NCBI RefSeq assembly: GCF_044987625.1
Contig: NZ_JBJDSB010000005.1
Location: 124,001 to 188,000 of the forward strand
Origin: Desulfobaculum sp044987625
GTDB taxonomy: Bacteria; Desulfobacterota; Desulfovibrionia; Desulfovibrionales; Desulfovibrionaceae
Direction: 5' to 3'
Length of the DNA: 64,000 nt
Shown: piece by piece, positions 1 through 11,229 of the stretch
Numbering within the stretch: the first letter of the stretch is position 1
Layout of the letters: each line of letters starts with the position of its first letter
Translations under genes and position numbers: made by a program
The notes under the pieces: model-generated
Seen by the model: only the letters and a program-made list of their open reading frames with translations
Databases searched by the model: none
Told to the model about the DNA's origin: nothing

Positions 1-451
1 GCAGCGCGTTGGAGCCGAAAGTGTTGAGCCTGCCGCCGATGATGACGGTGGGGTCCAGCTTCGCTTCGGTAAAGATGGTGGCCAGCAGCGATGTGGTAGT
101 GGTCTTGCCATGGGTACCAGCCACGGCGATGCCCTGCTTCAGGCGCATCAGTTCCGCCAGCATCTCCGCGCGGGGGATGACGGCAATGCCCTGACGGCGC
201 GCTTCCACAACCTCGGGGTTGTCCTCGCTGACGGCGGTGGACTTCACCAGCACATCGGCGTCGCCGAGGTTCTCTGCGGCGTGGCCCTGATGCACGGTTG
301 CGCCAAGGCTTTTCAGGCGCTGCGTTACGGCGTTGTCCGCAAGGTCAGAGCCTGCGACCTCATAGCCGAGGTTGATGAGCACTTCGGCGATGCCGTTCAT
401 GCCGGACCCGCCGATGCCGACCATATGGATTTTCTTAATCTTGTTCTTCAT
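1..451 (-). CDS. murC: UDP-N-acetylmuramate--L-alanine ligase, N-terminal part (partial)
   Basis: This is the N-terminal 150 residues of MurC; the rest lies beyond the left edge. MurC adds L-alanine to UDP-MurNAc in the cytoplasm, the first step of the peptidoglycan stem peptide. The sequence shows the Rossmann-like start MVGIGGSGMNG near residue 10 and the Mur ligase ATP-binding loop GTHGKTTTTS near residue 112. The start is the ATG at 451, followed by a lysine-rich MKNKIKK. It is the last visible gene of the dcw operon, 45 bp after murG. ftsQ, ftsA and ftsZ would be expected further left, but this cannot be seen here. Confidence 0.95.
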   Translation of the reverse strand, partial: MKNKIKKIHMVGIGGSGMNGIAEVLINLGYEVAGSDLADNAVTQRLKSLGATVHQGHAAENLGDADVLVKSTAVSEDNPEVVEARRQGIAVIPRAEMLAELMRLKQGIAVAGTHGKTTTTSLLATIFTEAKLDPTVIIGGRLNTFGSNAL

Positions 452-496
452 GCGGCCACTTGTATCGTTTCCGGGGTGGTCCCCGTTATGCATGCT

Positions 497-1576
497 TTAT
501 GCGTTGATCATTGCCTCGATCTCGTCGACCAGTTTCCCGGCCGCCTGCGGCGCGCCAAGGGCGCGTGCCGCCTCGGACATGCGGGCCAGTCGGCCCGGCT
601 CCTGAAAAATGTCGTCCAGCCGCGCGGCAAGGTCGGTCCCTTCCAGCTCGGCCTGCGGCAGCAGCACCGCCGCGCCGGCCTTATCCAGAAACCCCGCGTT
701 CACGGTCTGGTGGTCGTGCGTGGCGTGCGGGAACGGCACCAGAATGCTGGGCTTGCCCGCCACCGCCAGTTCCGCAACCGTGGTTGCGCCGGAGCGGCAC
801 AGGACGATGTCCGCCCAGTCATAGGCCTCACGCATGTCACGGATAAACGGCTCCACGCGAAAAAGGCCCGCGCCGTCGCCCTCAAGGGCGCTTTTTACGC
901 GTTCGTAGTCTGCGTCGCCCGTCTGGTGCCACAGCTCAATGCCTTTCTCACGCAGGTGCGGCAGGCTGGCGATAACGGCGTCGTTCAGCGCCCGCGCGCC
1001 AAGGCTGCCGCCCACCACCAAAACGCGGCGCGTTCCGGCTTCCTCCACGGTTTTGTCCGCGAGGCCGCGGATGACTTCGCGCACGGGGTTGCCCGTCTCC
1101 ACGGTTTTGTCCGAGGCAAAGGCGCCCCGCTCGTCCGGGAAGCTCACAAACACCCGCTTGGTAAAGCGCGAGAGGAACCTGTTGGCCGCACCGGGCACGC
1201 TGTTTTGTTCGTGCACGGCGCAGGGCACCCCGCGCAGGCGCGCGGCCAGCACCGGGGCAAAGCAGGCGTACCCGCCAAAGCCGATAACGGCCTGCGGGCC
1301 AAAGCGCCCAAGGATGCCAAGGGCGCGCAGCACAGCGCCGCCCATGACGGCCAGCGCGCCCACAGCTTTGATGCCGCGCCCGAGGATGCCCCGGACAGGC
1401 AGGCCGATGAAGTCCAGTCCCGCATCCTGCGCAAACTGGGACTCGCGGCCATAGCGCCCGCCGACAAAGAGGATGCGCACGTCCGGATTGCGGCGGCGCA
1501 GCTCCTCGGCCACGGCGAGGGCTGGAAATATATGTCCACCGGTTCCTCCGGTGGTCAGGATGACGCGTTCAATCAT
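497..1576 (-). CDS. murG: UDP-N-acetylglucosamine--N-acetylmuramyl-(pentapeptide) pyrophosphoryl-undecaprenol N-acetylglucosamine transferase
   Basis: MurG converts lipid I to lipid II at the inner face of the membrane by transferring GlcNAc. The GGTGGH loop lies near residues 9-14, a GGSLGA loop sits in the middle, and the GT28 donor-site motif CRSGATTVAEL is near residue 260. At 359 aa it has the usual length. I prefer the ATG at 1576, whose A overlaps the TGA stop of ftsW, over a TTG one codon earlier; this overlap implies translational coupling. It is followed by murC in the dcw operon. Confidence 0.96.
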   Translation of the reverse strand: MIERVILTTGGTGGHIFPALAVAEELRRRNPDVRILFVGGRYGRESQFAQDAGLDFIGLPVRGILGRGIKAVGALAVMGGAVLRALGILGRFGPQAVIGFGGYACFAPVLAARLRGVPCAVHEQNSVPGAANRFLSRFTKRVFVSFPDERGAFASDKTVETGNPVREVIRGLADKTVEEAGTRRVLVVGGSLGARALNDAVIASLPHLREKGIELWHQTGDADYERVKSALEGDGAGLFRVEPFIRDMREAYDWADIVLCRSGATTVAELAVAGKPSILVPFPHATHDHQTVNAGFLDKAGAAVLLPQAELEGTDLAARLDDIFQEPGRLARMSEAARALGAPQAAGKLVDEIEAMINA

Positions 1577-2712
1577 CAATTCTTTCTCCGCGACAGATTC
1601 AGCAGCATGCCGACGCAGATGCAGGTCACAAACAGGCTGGAGCCGCCGTAGCTGATAAAGGGCATGGGCACGCCCTTGGGCGGCGCTGCGCCAAGGACCA
1701 CGGCCATATTCATCACCGCGCCCATGGCGAGGATGAGCACCATGCCAAGGGCGGTGAACCTATCCTGGGCATCCTCCTGCGCGCAGGCTACGGCAAAGCC
1801 GCGCCAAAGCAGCGTCCCCATGATGACGAAGACCAGCGAGACGCCGAGAAAGCCCAGTTCCTCGCCCACCACGGCCATGATGAAGTCGTTGTGCGCCTCG
1901 GGCAGGAAGAGGAGCTTCTGCTTGCCCGCGCCAAGGCCAACGCCCGTCCAGCCGCCGGAGCCAAAGGCATAGAGCGACTGCACAAGCTGATACCCTGAAT
2001 CCTGTGCATTCTCAAAGGGGTGCAAAAAGGCCGTCAATCGCTTGACGCGGTACGGCTCGCGGATGACCAGCATCCACGCACACCCCGCCGCCAGCAGGAC
2101 GGAGGACCCGAGGTACACGAGGCTTGTCCCGCCCACAAGGCTCATAAGGAAAAGAATTCCGCACAGAAACACGGCCCCGCCGAAATCCGGCTGCAGCAGA
2201 AGCAGCAGACACAACGTGCCCGTCACAAAAACCGGGGGCACAAACCCCACGCTGAAGGTTTTGACGAGGTCCTGCTTGTGGCTGAAAAAATAGGCCAGAT
2301 AGAACACAAGGGCGATTTTGCTGAACTCCAGCGGCTGCAGGGACAGCCCGCCAAAGCGCAGCCAGCGCCGCGCGCCACCCGCCTCCACGCCAAGGGGCGT
2401 GAGCGTCAGCAGAATAAGGGCCATGGCGCCAAACAGCCACAGGTAGGTCAGCTTGTAGAACACCTTGCGCGAGGTGAAAAAGCACACCGTCATCACCCCA
2501 AGGCCCGCCAACGTAAACAGCGCCTGCTTGCGGAAAAAGATGTAGGGGTCGCCCAACTGCCGCCCGGCCATCACGCCCGAAGCGCTCATGACCATGACCA
2601 TGCCCGTGCACAGCAGCATAAGCGCGGCGGAAAGCAGCACATAATCAAAGCGCTGTCCCTGCCCCTTCTCCCGCTGGTTGCCGGGTGCGGTCTTTGCGGC
2701 GGCTTTCGCCAT
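1576..2712 (-). CDS. ftsW: Peptidoglycan glycosyltransferase FtsW (SEDS family)
   Basis: FtsW is the septal lipid II polymerase that works with FtsI. The 378-residue protein is highly hydrophobic, with about ten membrane segments, and carries the SEDS signature PFISYGGSS near residues 350-358. The N-terminal 25 residues are charged and cytoplasmic. It sits between murD (3 bp gap) and murG (one-base overlap), the classical dcw position, which argues for FtsW over RodA. Confidence 0.96.
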   Translation of the reverse strand: MAKAAAKTAPGNQREKGQGQRFDYVLLSAALMLLCTGMVMVMSASGVMAGRQLGDPYIFFRKQALFTLAGLGVMTVCFFTSRKVFYKLTYLWLFGAMALILLTLTPLGVEAGGARRWLRFGGLSLQPLEFSKIALVFYLAYFFSHKQDLVKTFSVGFVPPVFVTGTLCLLLLLQPDFGGAVFLCGILFLMSLVGGTSLVYLGSSVLLAAGCAWMLVIREPYRVKRLTAFLHPFENAQDSGYQLVQSLYAFGSGGWTGVGLGAGKQKLLFLPEAHNDFIMAVVGEELGFLGVSLVFVIMGTLLWRGFAVACAQEDAQDRFTALGMVLILAMGAVMNMAVVLGAAPPKGVPMPFISYGGSSLFVTCICVGMLLNLSRRKN

Positions 2713-2715
2713 GTT

Positions 2716-4017
2716 CTACAGCTCCTCTTCCAACAGGTTGAATATACGGCGGAAGTCGTCGCCGCGTTCACAGTAGTTGTTGTACAGGTCATAGCTGGCC
2801 GTGGCCGGAGACAGCAGCATCACGTCGCCGGATTCCGCCCATGTCATCAGGCGGCGCACCGCGCCCTCCATGTCGCGCTCCCATGCCAGCGGCACATTGC
2901 CCGCCCATGCCTGCTCAAAAATGTGGCGGCTGTCGCCAAACAGGCACACCGCGCGGACCTTGCGCCGCAACAGCGGAGCCAGCGCCTTAAGGTCGCCGCC
3001 CTTGTACTTGCCGCCGGCCAGCAGCAACACAGGCTGTTCAAAGGCCTCCAGCGCGGCCTTGAGGGACGCCACGGTAGTCGCCTTGGAATCATTCACAAAG
3101 GTCACGCCCGCATGCTCACCAACCCGCTCAAGGCGGTGGGGATGCGGCTCAAAGGTCGCCAGGGCCTCGCGCATGTCGCGCTCGTTGACGCCAAAGCGTC
3201 GCAGCGCCTGATACGCGGCCTCCATGTTCGCCTGATTGTGCGCGCCGGGGAGCCTGTCGCACTCAAAGCGGTCCGTGGACTCGAAGAACCGCACCCGCGC
3301 GGCGGTGAAGCTGTATTCCTCCAGCTTTTCGCGCATGTCCGCAGGCACGATGGCGAGGTCCTCGTCGGTCATGAAGGCGAACAGATTCAGCTTGGCGCGC
3401 AGGTATTCGTCCATGTCCGCGTGGTAGTCCTGATGGTCCTCGGTAAGGTTCAGGAGCACCGCCACTTCGGGGCGGAAGGACGTACAGTTCTGCGCCTGAA
3501 AACTGGAGACTTCCAACACCAGCGCGTCGGCGCTGCGTCCGGAGAGCACATGCTCGGACAGGGGCGTGCCAATGTTGCCGCCCTCGAAGACCGACAGGCC
3601 CATATGGCGCAGCACGTGGGCGCACAGGGCGGTGGTTGTGGTCTTGCCGTTGGTGCCCGTAATGGCCAAAACGCGGCCGCTGGCGTAGCGCCCGGCCAGT
3701 TCCAGCTCGGACATGATCTCCGGGGCAACATCCATGGGGAACAGCGCGCGGATTTTCCGTGCGGGCACGCCCGGAGACAGCACCACCGTGTCCGCGCCGT
3801 CAAAATAGTCCGGCTTGTGGGGGCCAAAGCGCAGGACAATACCCTCGCCTTCCAGCTGCGCACGCAGGGTGTCGTCCAGCGCGTTTTCGTTGGCGTCCAG
3901 AAGCGTCACGTCCGCGCCAAGGGCGCGCACAAGGCGCGCCGCACTGCGGCCGGAGGTGCCCGCGCCCACCACCACGGTCCGTTTGCCAGTCATTGTCTGC
4001 TCAAGCTGCGTCTGCAT
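2716..4017 (-). CDS. murD: UDP-N-acetylmuramoylalanine--D-glutamate ligase
   Basis: MurD adds D-glutamate to UDP-MurNAc-L-Ala in the cytoplasm. The 433-residue protein has an N-terminal nucleotide-fold start (VVVGAGTSGRSAA), the Mur ligase P-loop GTNGKTTTT near residue 120, and the conserved ligase segment FVNDSKATT near residue 309 where MurD proteins bind substrate. The start is the ATG at 4017, 6 bp after the mraY stop. The length is typical of the family. Confidence 0.96.
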   Translation of the reverse strand: MQTQLEQTMTGKRTVVVGAGTSGRSAARLVRALGADVTLLDANENALDDTLRAQLEGEGIVLRFGPHKPDYFDGADTVVLSPGVPARKIRALFPMDVAPEIMSELELAGRYASGRVLAITGTNGKTTTTALCAHVLRHMGLSVFEGGNIGTPLSEHVLSGRSADALVLEVSSFQAQNCTSFRPEVAVLLNLTEDHQDYHADMDEYLRAKLNLFAFMTDEDLAIVPADMREKLEEYSFTAARVRFFESTDRFECDRLPGAHNQANMEAAYQALRRFGVNERDMREALATFEPHPHRLERVGEHAGVTFVNDSKATTVASLKAALEAFEQPVLLLAGGKYKGGDLKALAPLLRRKVRAVCLFGDSRHIFEQAWAGNVPLAWERDMEGAVRRLMTWAESGDVMLLSPATASYDLYNNYCERGDDFRRIFNLLEEEL

Positions 4018-4023
4018 GACCGG

Positions 4024-5100
4024 CTACCTCAGCTTCAGGGTTGAAAGGGCAAAAAGGCCCAGCAGGATGGACAGAATCCAGAACCGGGTGATGATCTTGG
4101 ACTCCGGGATGCCCTTCAGCTCAAAATGGTGATGCAGCGGCGCCATGCGGAAAATGCGCTTGCCGCCCGTGAACTTGAAGTACCCCACCTGCAGGATGAC
4201 CGAGAACGTCTCAATGACGAACAGCCCGCCAACGATGACCAGCACCAGCTCGTGCTTGCACAGCACGGCGATGAAACCGAGGGTCGCGCCGATGGACAAC
4301 GAGCCCACATCGCCCATAAAGACCTGCGCCGGATAGGCGTTGAACCACAAAAAACCAAGCCCCGCGCCAACCAGCGCGCCGCAGAACACCGTCACTTCGC
4401 CCATCCCAGCCATGTAGGGAATCTGTAAATATTTGGCGATTTCCGAGTGGCCAGACACGTAGACGAACACCACAAAGCACGCGCCCGCCACAATGCTGGG
4501 ACCAATGGCAAGGCCATCAAGGCCGTCGGTCAGGTTCACGGCGTTGGACGAGCCAACAATGACCAGCACGGCAAAGGGCAGGTAGAACCACCCAAGGTCA
4601 GGCCGCAGGCCCTTAAAGAAGGGAAACGCGAGGTGCGTGTCATAGGCAGGCTGCTGGATGAGAAAGAACATGGCAATGCCCGCAACAAGCAGCTGCAGGG
4701 ACATTTTACCAAGGGCGGAGAGGCCTTTATTCTGTTTTTTCACCACCTTGAGGTAATCATCAATAAAGCCGATGGCCCCAAAGCCCGTAAACACAAACAC
4801 CGCCAGCCACACGTACACATTGGTCAGGTCCGCCCACAAAAACACTGCCGTGAGCAGGGAAAAGCCAAGGAGCAGGCCGCCCATGGTGGGCGTTCCTTCC
4901 TTGCACATGTGCGCGGACACATCCTCATGGATATGCTGGCCGCACTTGATTCGCTTGAGCAGGCGGATAAAGGCAGGGCCGATGACGATGGTCAGCAGCA
5001 GCGCCGTCAGCAGCGCCCAGACGCTCCGGAACGTGATGTACCGGAACACGTTGAACAGGCTTATATCGCTGGAAAGCGGGTAAAGCAGATTATAGATCAT
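4024..5100 (-). CDS. mraY: Phospho-N-acetylmuramoyl-pentapeptide-transferase
   Basis: MraY is the integral membrane enzyme that forms lipid I from UDP-MurNAc-pentapeptide and undecaprenyl phosphate. The 358 residues form about ten membrane segments. Family motifs are visible: GTPTMGG near residue 69, the acidic FIDDYLK near 116, NLTDGLDGLA near 190 and the histidine motif MAPLHHHFE near 320. Its ATG overlaps the murF stop by 4 bp, so the two genes are probably translationally coupled. Confidence 0.97.
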   Translation of the reverse strand: MIYNLLYPLSSDISLFNVFRYITFRSVWALLTALLLTIVIGPAFIRLLKRIKCGQHIHEDVSAHMCKEGTPTMGGLLLGFSLLTAVFLWADLTNVYVWLAVFVFTGFGAIGFIDDYLKVVKKQNKGLSALGKMSLQLLVAGIAMFFLIQQPAYDTHLAFPFFKGLRPDLGWFYLPFAVLVIVGSSNAVNLTDGLDGLAIGPSIVAGACFVVFVYVSGHSEIAKYLQIPYMAGMGEVTVFCGALVGAGLGFLWFNAYPAQVFMGDVGSLSIGATLGFIAVLCKHELVLVIVGGLFVIETFSVILQVGYFKFTGGKRIFRMAPLHHHFELKGIPESKIITRFWILSILLGLFALSTLKLR

Positions 5101-6493
5101 GCTGTGCTCTCTTTACTGAGCCAGTCCGACAGGGACTGGACATAACGTTCCATTTGCGTAGAGCGCGAGCCCTTGAACAGGACCACGCCGCCGTCAAGGC
5201 CGAGGGCGCCAAAGGCTTCGGGAAAGGCCTCCGGCGAGGACAGGCGGACAAACTGGCCCGGCCACTCGCCATTGCCAAGGCCCGCGGCCACATCTTCGGC
5301 GTGTTCGCCTTCGTAGAACACCGCCTGCGCCGGGGTCGCCGCAATGGCGCGCCCAAGCTCGCGGTGCAGGTCCGCCGCGGTGTCGCCCAGCTCGCGCATC
5401 GCCCCAAGGACGAGAACGAGGGGGGCACGCCCGGCCATATCCGCCGCACTGTCAACGGCGCGGTGCATGGCCAGCGGATTGGCGTTGTAGGCGTCGTCCA
5501 CAAGGGTCCACCCGCCAACGGGCAGGCAGGCGCTGCGGTGCTCGGGCAGGGCCGCCTTGCGCAGGCCGCGCGCAATGTGCTCCGGGCCCGCGCCAAGGTC
5601 ATGGGCAGCGGTTGCCGCCGCAAGCATGTTTTCGGCCTGATACGCACCGCACAGCGGCATGGTGATGTCCACACGCTCGCCGTCCAGCACCAGTTCGTAC
5701 TGCCCGCCCTCCTCGTTATGGCCGAGGTAGCGCGCGCTGAACCGGTCCGACCGGCCCGTGGTGGAAAACCCAACCGTCAAGGCAAAGCGCGATGTCGCGG
5801 CCTGCCACAGCTGGGGATAGTCCATGCTCACATAGGCGCGCCCGCCATCCGCCACAAAGTCGAGGAGGTCGGTCTTGCACCGGGCCACGCCGTCAAGGTC
5901 GCCCAGCCCTTCCAAATGCGCGGGACCGATATTGCCGATAACCGCGCGGTCCGGGCGGACAATGGCGCCAAGCTCGTTCATGTCGTGCGGCTGGCTAATG
6001 CCAAGCTCCAGCACCCAGAACCGCTCGTCGCCGGTAAAGTCCAGCATGCACATGGGCACGCCGAGTTGATTATTGAAATTCTTGTAGTTGCGCGCCGTCT
6101 CGCCCACTTCCGCAAGGATGGATGCCAGCATCTCCTTGACGGTGGTCTTGCCGGCAGAACCGGTCACAGCCACCACGGTAGCGCTGGTCCGGCTGCGCCA
6201 GTACGCGCCAAGGCGGCCCAGCGCGGCAAGGGAATCCGTAACCATCAGCACAGGCACCCGGTCCATGATCTCGGGCAGGGGCCGCTCGGCCAGCACGGCA
6301 ATGGCGCCGCTGGCCACGGCCTGCTCCACAAAGTTATGACCATCGAACTTGGCGCCCGGCAGGCAGACAAACAGGTCTCCGGGCCGAACGGCCCGGCTGT
6401 CCGTACGCACCGCCGCAATGTGGCGCTCCTGCAGTGCAGGGTCGATGTCGCCACACGCGTTCATGGCGGCTGCGGCCTGAGCGAGGGTCATGT

Positions 6494-6497
<4 letters not shown>
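5097..6497 (-). CDS. murF: UDP-N-acetylmuramoyl-tripeptide--D-alanyl-D-alanine ligase
   Basis: MurF adds the D-Ala-D-Ala dipeptide to complete UDP-MurNAc-pentapeptide. Visible are the Mur ligase P-loop VTGSAGKTTVKEML near residue 115, the central-domain motif NFNNQLGVP near 140, and VDDAYNANP near 335, which is diagnostic of MurF. I chose the GTG at 6497 because a GGGAG element lies 8 bases upstream and the codon overlaps the murE stop as GTGA. An ATG two codons later is possible but sits too far from that element. Confidence 0.96.
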
Positions 6498-7933
<1,436 letters not shown>

Positions 7934-7940
7934 GCTCGCA

Positions 7941-9911
7941 TCAACTCCGCCCCTGCGCGTCGGACAGCCACAGGACTGCCCGCCGTGCGTCTTTCCACGG
8001 CGTTCCCGGCGCGGGGCTCTGCTTGCCGATGATGTATCCTTTACCGCGGAGGTCCGGCATAACCCCTGCGTTTGCGAAAACTGCGATGCCCTGCCTGAGG
8101 GGCATTCCGACAACGTCGGGCACGGCGTGTGCGCCCGCGGCGTCTGTGATGGGAACAGCCTTGCGATGCACTCTACGAGGAAGCGTCCGACCATATGCTG
8201 ACCCTCCTTTGCCGGCGGCAAAGGCATTCTTGGCGGCCACGTCGGGCAACTCGCCAAGGTACGCCATGGCGCCGAGCGCAATGTCCCTCACGGCAGGAGC
8301 GGCAACCACGCCGCCGTAATGCTGAGGATGCGGTTCGTCAACCATTACCATCACCAGATACCGCGGCGTTTCGGCAGGAAACAGCCCCACGAACGAGGCC
8401 AGATACTTGTTGCCGTAGCCGCCGGAGGCCGAAGCCTTCTGCGCGGTGCCGGTCTTGCCGCCCACATCCATGCCGTCGATGCGTGCGCGGCGTCCCGTGC
8501 CGTCTGCCTCCACGACGTCGCGGAGCATACGCAGCACCTGCGACGTCACAGTCGAATCAAAAACTTTTTGGCTTGGGGCCTGCGGCGCGGCGTTTTCCAC
8601 GATGCGCAGCGGCCTCAGAACGCCCCCGTCGGCAATGCACAGATAGCCTTGCGCCATTTGCAGCGCCGTGGTGGCAATGCCCTGCCCAAAGGCGATGGAC
8701 GCGGTGTCCACCCGCTGCCAGCGCCCCGGATCGCGCAGGATGCCCCGGCTCTGCCCGGCAAGAGGCATATCAAGGCGCTCGCCAAAGCCAAGGCGGCGCA
8801 GATACGTGTAGAACCGCTCCGCGCCAAGCTCCAAGGCAATCTTGGACATGCCGATGTTGGAGGACTTCTTGAGAATGGTAGAGACGGTCAGGTCGTCATA
8901 GTCGTGGGTATCGCGGATGGTGACGCCGTCAAGGCGATAGCGTCCGCCCTCGCAATCCAGCTTGGTGTCCGGCGCCACAACGCCTTCCTGCAGCGCAGCG
9001 GCAATGACAAAGGGCTTGAAGGTGGACCCGGGCTCCAGCGCATCAAGGGCGATGCGGTTGCGCCAGATGTCCGGCCCGTACTGACCGTAGATATTGGGAT
9101 TGAAATACGGGTACTGCGCCCAGGCGAGGATGGAGCCGGAATCGACATCCACCACAAGGCAGGTTCCAGACTTGCCGCTGTAGCGGGTGACGGAGCGCTC
9201 AAGGGCGCGTTCGGCCACGGCCTGAATGTCCGCGTCGATGGTAAGGTGCACGTCCTGCCCACGCCCGGAGTCCTCCATGTCGCCATTGAGGTAGAGCATG
9301 CGCCCGCGCGCGTCGCGCTGGACGATGGTCTTGGAGCTTTGGCCCGTCAGCGCATCGTTCAGGGACAGTTCAAGGCCCTCCAGCCCGGTGCCGTCCAGGC
9401 CGCAAAAGCCCAGAAGCTGACCGGCCAGATGGCCGTTGGGGTAGAGTCTCTTATACTCGGTGACGAGGTGCACGCCGGGAAAGTCCAGCTTGTCCACCTC
9501 CGCGGCTTCGCGGTCGCTCACCTGCCGCTCCAGCCACACAAAGGGCCGGTGGGCGGTGAGGTCCTCGTACAACTGCCGCGAGGAGATGCCAAGCACGCGC
9601 GAAAGTTCGCGCGCGGCACGCTGCGGGTCCTCTACATCAAGAGGCCGCGCAAAAACGGAACGGCACTGGACGCTCTGCGCCAGTACACGCCCGCGGCTGT
9701 CAAAGATCCGCCCCCGTTCCCCACTTGTGAATTCACTGGCCAGATGCTGCCTGTTGGCCCGCTTGGCGAGGCGCTCGCCATCAAGAATCTGCACCGAGAA
9801 GGCGCGCCCCCACAGCCCAAGCCAAAAAAGGCCAAACGCCACCCCAACCACGACGAGCCGGATTCGGCACCAGTCGCGCGTTTTGGCATGACGGGGCGAG
9901 TAGGCAGCCAT
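7941..9911 (-). CDS. ftsI: Septal peptidoglycan transpeptidase FtsI/PBP3 with C-terminal PASTA domain
   Basis: This is a class B penicillin-binding protein that crosslinks septal peptidoglycan. It has one N-terminal membrane anchor (residues 18-38), a dimerisation domain, and the three transpeptidase motifs: STFK at 296-299 (active Ser296), SSN at 350-352 and KTG at 486-488. The last ~70 residues (VPDVVGMPLRQG onward) form a single PASTA-like domain, common in Gram-positive and deltaproteobacterial homologues but absent from E. coli FtsI. The start overlaps the ftsL stop by one base. Confidence 0.95.
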   Translation of the reverse strand: MAAYSPRHAKTRDWCRIRLVVVGVAFGLFWLGLWGRAFSVQILDGERLAKRANRQHLASEFTSGERGRIFDSRGRVLAQSVQCRSVFARPLDVEDPQRAARELSRVLGISSRQLYEDLTAHRPFVWLERQVSDREAAEVDKLDFPGVHLVTEYKRLYPNGHLAGQLLGFCGLDGTGLEGLELSLNDALTGQSSKTIVQRDARGRMLYLNGDMEDSGRGQDVHLTIDADIQAVAERALERSVTRYSGKSGTCLVVDVDSGSILAWAQYPYFNPNIYGQYGPDIWRNRIALDALEPGSTFKPFVIAAALQEGVVAPDTKLDCEGGRYRLDGVTIRDTHDYDDLTVSTILKKSSNIGMSKIALELGAERFYTYLRRLGFGERLDMPLAGQSRGILRDPGRWQRVDTASIAFGQGIATTALQMAQGYLCIADGGVLRPLRIVENAAPQAPSQKVFDSTVTSQVLRMLRDVVEADGTGRRARIDGMDVGGKTGTAQKASASGGYGNKYLASFVGLFPAETPRYLVMVMVDEPHPQHYGGVVAAPAVRDIALGAMAYLGELPDVAAKNAFAAGKGGSAYGRTLPRRVHRKAVPITDAAGAHAVPDVVGMPLRQGIAVFANAGVMPDLRGKGYIIGKQSPAPGTPWKDARRAVLWLSDAQGRS

Positions 9912-10228
9912 CAGGGACGCTCTCCATGTTGCGGTTCATCATGCGCCAGTCCATCGTGCATGCGTCTGATGCGACCGGGCGCGCCCGGCCCAAGGCCAAG
10001 TTCGCGCGCCTTACGCCGCAACCTGTGCGGCGAGAGCAGATTATCTCGCTCCACCTCCAGCTTGGAGACCAAGGCCAGCCTCTCGTCCAGCGCATCCTGC
10101 TGCTCCTTGAGGCTGTAGGCGAGGTCCATCCGCTCGATGTTGCACCAGACCATCGCAAGGCCAAGAAGCAGGGACGTCAACAGCAGTGTTGCTGCGGCGG
10201 CGCTCCGCCAGTCCCTGAATCCCCTCAT
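9911..10228 (-). CDS. ftsL: FtsL-like cell-division protein
   Basis: This is a small bitopic protein of 105 aa with a short basic cytoplasmic start, one membrane segment (about residues 10-29) and a periplasmic coiled-coil stretch rich in Leu and Glu (residues 33-70). FtsL sequences diverge strongly, so the call rests mainly on topology and on the invariant position between rsmH and ftsI. FtsL bridges FtsB, FtsQ and FtsWI in the divisome. Its ATG overlaps the rsmH stop by 4 bp. Confidence 0.82.
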   Translation of the reverse strand: MRGFRDWRSAAAATLLLTSLLLGLAMVWCNIERMDLAYSLKEQQDALDERLALVSKLEVERDNLLSPHRLRRKARELGLGPGAPGRIRRMHDGLAHDEPQHGERP

Positions 10229-11208
10229 CTTCCCGGCTCTTGTTCCTGAAGTTTTTCCGCCACGCGCAGTTTGGCGCTGCGCGAGCGCGAATTCACGGCC
10301 AGTTCCTCATCCTTGGCCGTCACGGGTTTGCGGGTCAGAATCTTCACCTGCGGCGAGTGGCCGCATATGCACATGACCTGCTCCCTCGGGCACAGGCATC
10401 CCTTGGCCTCGCGCTGGAAGAAGCGCTTGACGATCCTGTCCTCAAGGGAATGGAACGAGATGACCTGAAGCCGGGCACCCGGCTTCAGGTACGGCACCAC
10501 GCGCTCCAAAAAGTCCTCAAGCTCCCGCAGCTCCTGATTGACCTCCATACGCAGGGCCTGAAAGGTCCTGGTGGCGGGATGCAGGCGCGACTTGGCGCGC
10601 ATCTTGGCCGGGTAGGCCCCTTCCACGATGGCGGCCAGCTCAAGGGTGGTTTCGATGGGTTTCTTGGCCCGCGCTTCCTCAATAGCGCGGGCAATGCGCC
10701 CGCCCATGGGCTCCTCGCCGTAGCGGCCGATGATTTGCTTCAATCGGTCCACGTGGGCGCGGTTGACGATGGCGGATGCGGTTTCGCTGTCCCCCAGCGT
10801 GCCCATACGCATATCCAGCGGCCCGTCCTCCAGAAAGCTGAATCCCCGTTCGGGGTCGTCAATCTGCAGGGACGAGACGCCAATGTCGACAAGCGCGCCG
10901 TCGAGTTCGTTCCAGCCGAACTCATCCAGCGCGCGCTCAAACTGACTAAAGCGGCAGTGCGCAAAGTGGACCTTGTCGCCAAAGCGGTCCAGCCGCTCCT
11001 GCGCAAGGGCAAGTGCCTGTGCGTCGCGGTCGCAGCCGACAACTTCGGCTTTGCCGCCCGCCGCGTCGAGTATGGCCTCGGTATGGCCCCCCATTCCGAG
11101 GGTGCCGTCCAGATAGCGGCCACCGGGACGCGGCGCAAGGTGCTCTATCACCTCGTCCCTCAGGACGGGGATGTGCACCTTTGCGGGGTCGTGCTGTTGC
11201 TGACCCAT
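10225..11208 (-). CDS. rsmH: 16S rRNA (cytosine(1402)-N(4))-methyltransferase
   Basis: RsmH (formerly MraW) methylates C1402 in the ribosomal decoding centre using S-adenosylmethionine. The SAM-binding loop LDGTLGMGGH appears near residue 33, and VDIGVSSLQ and the C-terminal ISFHSLEDRIVK are strongly conserved family blocks. Two ATGs lie six bases apart. I prefer the second (11208, starting MGQQQHD) because GGGGAG is 7 bases upstream of it, while the first ATG abuts that element. It is the second gene of the dcw operon. Confidence 0.95.
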   Translation of the reverse strand: MGQQQHDPAKVHIPVLRDEVIEHLAPRPGGRYLDGTLGMGGHTEAILDAAGGKAEVVGCDRDAQALALAQERLDRFGDKVHFAHCRFSQFERALDEFGWNELDGALVDIGVSSLQIDDPERGFSFLEDGPLDMRMGTLGDSETASAIVNRAHVDRLKQIIGRYGEEPMGGRIARAIEEARAKKPIETTLELAAIVEGAYPAKMRAKSRLHPATRTFQALRMEVNQELRELEDFLERVVPYLKPGARLQVISFHSLEDRIVKRFFQREAKGCLCPREQVMCICGHSPQVKILTRKPVTAKDEELAVNSRSRSAKLRVAEKLQEQEPGR

Positions 11209-11229
11209 AATCATTCTCCCCGCGCGCCT

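Noticed and set aside
2020..4044. A 674-codon plus-strand open frame opposite ftsW and murD.
   Set aside because: It is antisense to two certain genes, is rich in His/Gln/Arg from complementing GC-biased codons, and has no recognisable domain.
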